In this document: one piece after another, positions 54,401-63,400 of the stretch
How positions within the stretch are numbered: position 1 is the stretch's first letter
Layout of the letters: the number at the start of each line of letters is the position of its first letter
DNA from: Micropterus salmoides
Lineage: Eukaryota > Chordata > Actinopteri > Centrarchiformes > Centrarchidae
Reading direction: 5' to 3'
DNA: 64,000 nt
Assembly: GCF_014851395.1 (NCBI RefSeq)
Contig: NW_024043372.1
Span: 18,027,665 to 18,091,664, forward strand
Translations under genes and position numbers: made by a program
The notes under the pieces: generated by a model
What the model was told of the DNA's origin: nothing
Database searches by the model: none
What the model saw: the letters and a program-made list of their open reading frames with translations, nothing else

Positions 54401-57400
54401 TTGACAAATGCCTAGTCCTGGTTCATGTTGAAGGGAGTTTATAGTTTATGAGGACAATATGTTAGTTTTCTTTTGTCCCACTAACTTTATTACTTCATAC
54501 ATTTTGTTCCCGTTTTGGATATATTATGCATTGTTCCTTTTTTTTACATTTTCCATGATAGTTGTTGGTACCAAGAAGTCGAGTTTAGGGATGGAAACGG
54601 TGCACAATTTCCCACAGAAATTCTCATGAATTTCCAGGCACTTGAGCACTTTCCACACTTTTAAAAGCTACATCCAAATTTAATCACAGAAAACATTTAA
54701 AACTTAATCAGACTGACATGAAAGGGAAGACACATTTTTTTCTTAATATTTTCCACTCAAAAAAAAAGCTCAATGCTGTTTTCACCAAAACACCAAGCTT
54801 TTTAAACACATTTGACTGTTTTACCGCAACAGTTAGTTCTCTTTCATTTCTGCCTTTGGTCGTAATTTTAATGACTGCAGGATTAACTTTGTCCTTGTTT
54901 CCCTACATCAGATGTGAATGAATGTGAGGAGACCAACGGAGGATGTGAGGCTCTCTGCTGTAACACCATTGGAAGTTTCTACTGCAGGTGTCCTCCTGGA
55001 CTGAAACTAAATGAAGATGGGAAAACTTGTCAAGGTGAGTCCTCTACAATATATGTTTTGTTGTGGAGCTGGGTTGTGTATCAGTTCAATTTCAGTAATA
55101 GGATACCAGATATTGGGGTTCTGGTTGTCATAATGTACAGACAAAATGTCATCTGATCTGAAAATCCACATCACTACACTGAAAATGTTGTTGAGTGTAA
55201 ATTTCACACTCACTATATTTGAGATTTCTTTTACCCGGCTTTGTGACCTTACACCACTCAACACCCACTACACTGTTATACATATTTTTAGTCATGCATT
55301 GTAGCTCTAGGTATGGCAGCTCAACCGAAATATTTTAACAATTAGTGGAGATATTGCCTTGAAATTTGGTTCAGACATTCATGCTTTCCACAGGATGAAT
55401 CCAAACGAATTTGGTGATCCTACTGAAAGTGCAGCTACCATTGCATGTATTCATTTGACGCTTTTATCCAAAGCGCCTTAAATTTGAGGAACAACATACA
55501 AGCATTAATAAAGCATTAATAAAGTAGGAGATCTACAAGTGACATTAGATAATAGTTAGCCTAGAGCAGCAATAAATACTAGTAAGAGCTGTAAGCGTGT
55601 ACGGCACGTGTATGGGTAAATATCTAGGGAAATAGTTAATGAATAGTGCAATTAATACAAGAAAATTGTAAGGAGAAATGAGAAGACGACAGGAAGTGCA
55701 TGTGAAGGGTTAGGGGTTAGAGGTGTTATAAGAGGAAGTGTGCTACTAGTCTATCATGAGGCTGAGCATCTGTAAACCACAGCTCACCAGAACTGCGCTT
55801 CTTCCCGATACTTTCCCATGAGATTTCTTTTTGCTCCATCATAGTTTGATGTTCCTGATTAGGAAATCTCTGCGAGTGGGTTGGTTTAATCAGAGTAATG
55901 ATTCCTCTGTGCAGCAGCCAAGCCTAGAAGAGAGACGCTGGAGTGCTCTGCAGTGTGGCTGTCTGCTGGAGGAAACAGTGAGAGATCCGATCCAGGTCAC
56001 GGTTATTAGGAGAGTTGATGGAAACGTTGTCACAGCTGGCTTTCATAGCTCTCTGCCCTCCACCACTGGTGGAAATTGAAGGAAAACAGCTACCTCCCCC
56101 CAGCATTAGTGTCGTAATTGTCTGTAATTGGCAGAAGTATTAATCGGGGTAAAATAAGCTGGATGAATGTTGAGGATGTTTAAGTTAGCATTGCATGTAT
56201 AGCGCTGCGTCTGCAGAAAGTGATCAACTGTAGATGGGAGGGCTGCTGGGCAGATTCCGCATGAGAGAGAAGATCCATTCATTTAGCTGTTAAGAATAAA
56301 TGGTTCGGGGGATCGTACACAACCACATTAATTCTTTTGGGGAATCCTGTCCTTGGCAACATGCTATATTTATTTTAATGAAAGACATCTGCTATGGGAT
56401 GTTAATATGCTATTAGTGCTGGCATGGGCAAGAAACGAACAAACGCATCTTTTGTTAGTGGCAACCCCACCCTCACCCCCACCCCAAAAAAACATACTGA
56501 ATTTACAATTTAGAGTTCCCTAGATCCAAGCTCCTGGTCAAATTCCATTTTATTCATTTATGAATTTTTACAATTTTGAATAAGCATCATTGATACAAAT
56601 GGTACTGAAGAAACCAACAGTAACTGCTGTCACGCTGAGTGCAGTGTCAACATTTTAGCCGTCATGCCAAATGAACTTTACTGCTTGGACCAAGAAGAGC
56701 GTAACGGTCTGCCAGTGCTTGGCACCTGTCTTAATAGTGAGATGGAGGAGTGTGCAAGTAACATCTTCCAAAATCAACAGGTATTAGTTACTCTTGAGTC
56801 TTTTTTTTGGAAGACAAACATCTTGCTGTTGGTCTCTCCTGGATTTTTCTGGTATTTTATTTAGATTTTTTTACTTTGGCAAGGTATCTTACAGTTATGG
56901 CTCTGAGCCTATCATCTGTCTTCCATGCTTGAGCAGGCTACTTGCCTCTTCACCTGGCTGCCATCATTGTCCACATGATTCTGAGGTCTGCACAAATATT
57001 CATTTTATGTGTGGCGTGTGTGCAGAGTTGTGGTTAAGATGGCGTGTAGTGTCACAAAAAACGATCTGTATCAGTTTCTGCCGGTCTGTCTGAGCTTGAG
57101 TACTCCTCAGATGCTCGCGGCCTGATGTAATGACTGTGCAGGTGTTTGTTACAGAAGCTTTAAGGTGCATTATTGAGAAGAAAGGTCATTGTATCCCGCA
57201 GAGGTCTCCGAGGTCCATTTCTGTTCAAAACATGGAAGTGATGTTGACCATGGACATGCTTTGCTCTTTATGAGCTCTATAAAATGCTGCCGTGGTCCTG
57301 CTGCTGTAGTGCTGTTGTGTATATGTGTTGGCAACAGATGAGAGCGCACAATGCTTAGCCCATGAATAGACGGTTTCACGGCAAGGCTCATTCCTTTCTC

Positions 57401-60400
57401 AGATGTTTGGATTATAAATACTGAATTTGATTTCTGGCACTTATCAAATTTGGCTTTCCTTTGGTGGCAGTTTTTTTTTATGCATGTCAATATCAAAAGA
57501 AAAATATAGACAGCACATCCTTTAGTCTGTTCACATTCTTTACACTCAAAAAACGAGTGATGTGCACTCATAAATCTCACTTTTTTATCACATAACATTC
57601 TTTGAAGCAACCATTAAATACAGTGGCCCAGTAGTGAAATGTAGTAAATCATTGAGGGATTGAGGGTTGGCTGGTAAAATGCAGGATAAAAATTTGTAGT
57701 TCTTGCAGTGCTGGATACACCTTTTAGTGTTAGAGAGTTTAGGGGGGGGGGGAGGCGGGGGAGGATCTTTAATGTGACATTTAGTAGATGGGAGGGTGAA
57801 AGAGAGAGGGAGATGGAGGAGGGGAGAGAAAAATCAGTAGGCAGAACGAATAACAAGTAGTAACAGTGTTACATCAGACCAGGATTCAGCACCTGGAGAA
57901 CTGCTCATTAATTCAACATTTTCATTGCAAATGTGCTTAACAAAAACAATGTTTACGTTGTTTAATTTTTTACAGTAAGCTTTTATTTATTTATTTTTTT
58001 TATTAAATCCTCTTCGTGAAGTTACGTTTCACTTTTGGGCCATGGCTTTCTCATCAGGATGGTGGATTTTCTTTTTGGTGTTAATTGAAGCGATGGCATG
58101 TCTGACATCTGCTGCAAACTATCCACAAAGTTACTATAGAAGGATTTGCTATAGGCCACACTGTTACCATGGATACCATGGATATAATAGCTACAACCGT
58201 GGCTACCTGGCGGCAGGTAAGTGATGATTTCACATCCGAAATGCACGATGAAGCTGTGATAGCAGTGATTCAATACTTCCACTCCAGGTCTGGCATTAAG
58301 AGGAACATATTTATTCTGTTTATACTGTTAAACAAGTGAGAATCGGTGACATTTTTATTTTACAATAAAAATGTGTCTTTTCAGAATTCACACTCATTTC
58401 TCAAAGCATTATAAATAGATTTTTGGTTGCACATGTCTTCACCATTTTTATATACAGTAGGACTTAGTGTATACATGGAGTTAATTACAGTAGTGAGAGT
58501 ATTAATGCTTCTCCACAGCCAGACTGCCTAATCGGTCCCACTGATAATGTGTCTGCTGTACGCTCCATCTGGCACTGCCCGATAACTTTGTCTCTGATCA
58601 GAGCAGCAGGGGAGGTTTGCTTTTATCGACACAGATTACAGCGCATGAAAACATGAACTATGAATCATGAGAGGAGCTTTGTAATGCTAACGCAAACAGG
58701 GCTAGAAACCAGATACACTATTATGATTGAATATTTCTTTTCATGTTTGGCAGGACTGCAGCGCTCTGGGTTAAATGCACAAGATGAAACACGTTTTACA
58801 TTTAACATTTCCATAATGCTGATAATCCCTCTGATCTGCTGTGTTACTTAGATGTCATTCTTGGAGATAAATCAAGACTGACAGAAATAATTTATCTTCT
58901 GCGCACAATAAACAAATCACCTTTCGGAAACGGACCAAAATAGTTTCCCATAAAGACGACACCGTGCTGTAGGTGGCTGCGGGCAGAGAATTAATGCTCC
59001 TACTGTAAAAGCCAATGGCTGCAGAGGCTTTGGCTCCAAGCTCGAGGAGGGGATCATGTTCTGGAAGTGGAAACCAGGCTGGAGGGGATTCACTGACTGC
59101 GCGCTGCAGTTGACAGAGGAGCATCATCTCCACAGCGCTGGATCCATTTCATGAAAAACCAAACCAAAAGACAGCATGCAGCGTGGATGGAAAAACGAAA
59201 GGACTGCTCCAGCCAGCTTTCCTGGACGCAGTGGAGCTGAAGTTTGGCAGCAGAGATTCAAAGAAGAGGAAAGTTTAAAAGCTAATTTCTGCCCCAAACA
59301 CTATATTTGAAGATGCCGGGGGATATTATTGGGAGTAGATGGGTTCAGCTGAAGGATATTTCTATAATTTAGCTGTCTTGGCCAGGTTTTACTGGAACCA
59401 TTAAGCAAGTGGATTTTAGTCCCTTTATGCTCGTACAATACATTTTTGTTCTTATCCTAATCCTATCCTTGTTATTATTAGTAGAATCAGTGTTTCATGC
59501 ATCATATTAACCACTAAGGTTTTATAATTTATGACACTTCCCTCCTCCATGTTCCAAAATTCCCGGATGATGTATTTTGGGGCTTGTAAAGACCTGATTT
59601 ATGAGTAAATCACAGGTCATATTCTGTTTGTGTGTACTGCGGGATCATGAAGACTGTGATGTGGTGGTATGTAATGTGCACGATGAGGCTCAGATTGTCC
59701 AGCTCCCTCCATCCCACACAGCATGACACGAGCACTATGGAGGCCAAATTCTTTTCCTATGTTACAGAGACTCTGAGATTCATATTCGTTTAACCACTGG
59801 CCACAAGAAGTACTACCTTAATGCGGCTGTAATCAATATTTTAAAATTAGCAATGGATCAAATCAGTATGCGTGATGTGAAAGGAGTCGCTTGTAATGAT
59901 GAGCCCACAGAGAATTCAGCTCTGCAGTTCAACTGTACTCTAGGGAACATTTCAGCATCTTTTAGTGTACACTGGTAGCTTAACGGTTAAGCCGCATACC
60001 GTTGTCTGTATCTCTACTGCCACTAGGGTGGTGATGGTATGTGATTTATTTAGATATTCGTTAGCTTCAGCAACGTAGACGCTGGTCTTTCTGGGGTCCA
60101 CGCAAAAACAACAGTGAAAACAAACAACCATTTAAAATCGCACATAAAACTACAAAAGGTAAAATCTGTCAAATATAAAGATCAGAGAAAACAAGTGAAA
60201 TAATTCTACATTTATTTCACTTGTAGAATAGAAACTACAATGACAGCAATCTTGTTAAATAAAATACAACAAAAACGAAAAATAAAAACAAAAGTAAAAA
60301 GTGTTTAAAAACAGCAGTAATTAAAAGTAACTGTGCAATATCTTGACACAGTGTGGCCCAGTTATTGTTCTTCAGTTTGGCAGTTAAAAAGGAGATACAC

Positions 60401-63400
60401 ATTAGCAACATGAGACTATACCGGTTATTCTGTGCAGGCTAGCCGTCCCAGCTCACATTGGGTGAGAGGCACTCTGCAAGTTGCCGGTCCGTCACAGGGC
60501 TGACACATTTAGATAACATATCACACTTACATTCACATTCATCTCTTCGGACTGTGGTAAGAAACTGTGCTGAGGTGTAGCGTAGAAAGGCGACAGTGTG
60601 TATGTATATGCAAATTGTTTTTCCCAGTAAGGGCACAATGTCTATTTTTTTTTATTATTTATGGGGTTTATTAATATGAAATTGTTTAATGTATTCTTTA
60701 CAACTGTGTCCGGAAACAATCTAACTGTGTGGTCTGTGGTGGGAAAGTCAGTGTTTCCAGAGTTTGTACTAAACAACACTAAAAGAAAAAAGTAAAATTC
60801 TCCTTAGTAAATTATAATACTCAACCAGTTTATAAAACCAACTCCTTTTTACAGGAATTTGTCTGAATTCTTGAAATAGTTTATTCCTGAAAATAGCTGT
60901 AGTCAGGGCTATACTGAACAACACATTTCTCAACCAGACATTTAACTTGGCGTTGGCTAATAGTGTTTTATGATGTGTTAGCTGTTTTTATAGACCTTAT
61001 ACAGCAGCCAAAAGACATTCATACTCACCTTTCTAATGCGTCACGTCACTTGTTTCAGTCAGCAACATTTACAATAACCCCACTGTGCTACTTTTAGTAA
61101 TGTTGAAGCACTCAGGTAACTTGTCACTGGCCTGGAGGTTTGACTTCACGTCCTCATTTTCCTGAAGTCTGGTGGCAGATGAGCTGTTAGCGGAATTCCA
61201 AACAGAGAAGGGCTTCGTAAATCAGCTCAGATCTCACAGGGGGTCTACTGAGGGAAAACAATTTATTAGTCTTTGACCCCTGAAATGAGAAATGTTTAGG
61301 ATCACGGCTTGTTTCATTTGAAATCCGGTCACACAGCGAGGCACTCCTGTTTTTGCTCACCACCACTTTCTCAGATGAAGAACCCCCTTCTTGTATTTGT
61401 TTATAATCTCAACGCTCGGCTGAGAGGAATGTGTATGTTTTGCATCCTCTGATTTAAGTTTCCATATGTTTGCTGCACCCAAGGGACTTTGACAAGAAGC
61501 AAAGGAATTTAAATTTGGCTTTAAATGTTCAGTAGTTGTTACCACATGGGGGAATTTGTTTGTTTGAGCTGCAGTGCACTTGTAGAATACTTTCCCTTCT
61601 CATCCAGCATCTCCTTTCTTCTTGGAGAGCGTCTTTATCCTAAATACGGCGTAAAATTCCTCACGCAGCTTGGAAGCTCATCTGGGCTTTATTCTTGTGA
61701 CCATTTTTTTTTTCTCATAATGAGAGGATTTAGTCAAATTGCACTCATTTCTATCCCGTCTTTCTCCTCCTGCCTGCTTCTGTCTGTGTCTTTTCTCCCT
61801 CCTTCCCTACAGATATTGATGAGTGCCAGGTCCACAATGGAGGCTGCCAGCACAGATGTGTTAACACCAGGGGCTCCTACCACTGTGAATGCTACCCAGG
61901 CTCTCGCTTGCACGTGGACGGCCGCACCTGCCTCGGTAAGAAACATTACAGCTTTCTGGTAGTGCTTACTCTGCGCACTGAAATAATTCTGCTGACAGGA
62001 AATTTGTAATTATATAAAAAAAGTGTGAAAGTGATACACAAAGTTTAAAAACATAACATCAAGTAACACAGCTGACTACAACATGATTTGAGGTCCTATC
62101 CTTCCTATAATCTGATTAGAAATATAAATCAGTATAAATGCCTCCAAAGCTTCCTCTTTATAGTGTGGTCCCACTTGTTAAAAACTCACATAAACAATGA
62201 AACACTGTTCTGGAAGAACTAATCGGCTGGATGTTCTTTACTGTGAGTGTGTGGTCATTATTTCATTGAAGTTTAGCCACATATGCTTTTTGACATGGAC
62301 AATTAATCACGTAAACCACATTCATGATGTTGCAGTCGATGACCACTTTGATTCGGACAGAAACCCTATTGTGAGATGATTCAAATAACATTTGCTGGTA
62401 AAGCCACACTGAGTCCAGTTTGTTATTCCATTATTATTCCATTACTTTTTTCTTTCCCTTCAGTAGATGTCTCGTAGAAAGCTGTTTTTTGAAGTAGTTT
62501 TCTGTGAGTGAATCAACCCCAGCATGACTTGGAGAACATTTGTACTAAGGCAGCAAACTAACTACAATTTTATTTATCCATTAATGTGCTGATTACTTTA
62601 TTGATTATTGGTTGTCCTATGAAATGTCCTAGAATTCCTGTAGTCAAAAGTATCATTAAATTGCTTGTTTTTTTCACCAATAGTCCAAAACCCAAAGATA
62701 TTCAGTTCAGACAAGACAAAGACAAAGTAAAGCAGCAAATCCTCACAAATGAGAAGCTGGAACTTGGGGATTTTTTGGCAATGTTGCTTCAAAAATGTCT
62801 TACACAGTTACTTGATTATCAAAATATTTGTAAATCGGATTACACTTGTCTCTCTGTCCCTGTTTCCTGTCATCTGTCCACTGTCTCCTCTTAGTGAAGG
62901 CACAATATGCACCTGATAACTGATGTTTTAGCTCTAGACTGCACAACACACTTTGTAATACAACATTACAATAAAGCAGTATATTTTGACTGTTTCTTTT
63001 CAATATATTAACAGGTGCAAATGCATTAAAAATATTAATATCTGTGGATCCTGTTCTCTGGGTTTAGAAACGGTTCCTTTTTTCTTTCTTTCTAATCTAA
63101 GTGGGCTTTGACTTGCACATCCAAGAACTTCAGCTGACATGGATGAGAAGTCCTTAAAGGTTCAGTGTGAAATATTTCTGGGGATCTAATGACAGAAATG
63201 CAATATAATATCCATAACTATGTTTTCAGTGGTGTATAAAGACCTTACATAATGAACCATTATGTTTTTATTACTTTAGAATGAGCAACTACATAACCGC
63301 GGGCACCCCCTTCTATGGAGGTCGCAGTATTTTGTCCTCATGTTTCTACCATAGACGACAAGGGATAAACGGCACGTTTTGTCATCACAGCGTTCTTCTT

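Larger units (their letters stand above)
34201..54911 (+). other. megf6 intron 4 (20.7 kb)
   Basis: The largest intron. It contains a Tc1 fragment (36454), a degenerate repeat (about 39990), a solo LTR (42922), a LINE 3' end (44893), MITEs (45733 and 49041) and a strong hairpin (about 49479-49580). No coding exon is recognised. The stretches 37.0-37.3 kb and 46.4-46.8 kb are less AT-rich, contain TAAT/ATTA motifs and could be conserved regulatory DNA. Confidence 0.55.
55035..61812 (+). other. megf6 intron 5 (6.8 kb)
   Basis: It contains two repeat fragments (55310-55740), a G-rich run (57742-57764), a candidate unannotated coding exon (58042-58217) and a GC-richer block with a CCAATGG box (about 58930-59300). 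Confidence 0.55.

Noticed and set aside
24867..54911. Search for the miR-551 hairpin known from a human MEGF6 intron
   Set aside because: I did not see the mature core (GCGACCCA...TTGGTTTC) on either strand. It may lie outside the window or be absent, so no feature is reported.
57170..57610. 146-codon minus-strand frame in megf6 intron 5
   Set aside because: No domain, no convincing start or splice context, and no similarity I can recall.
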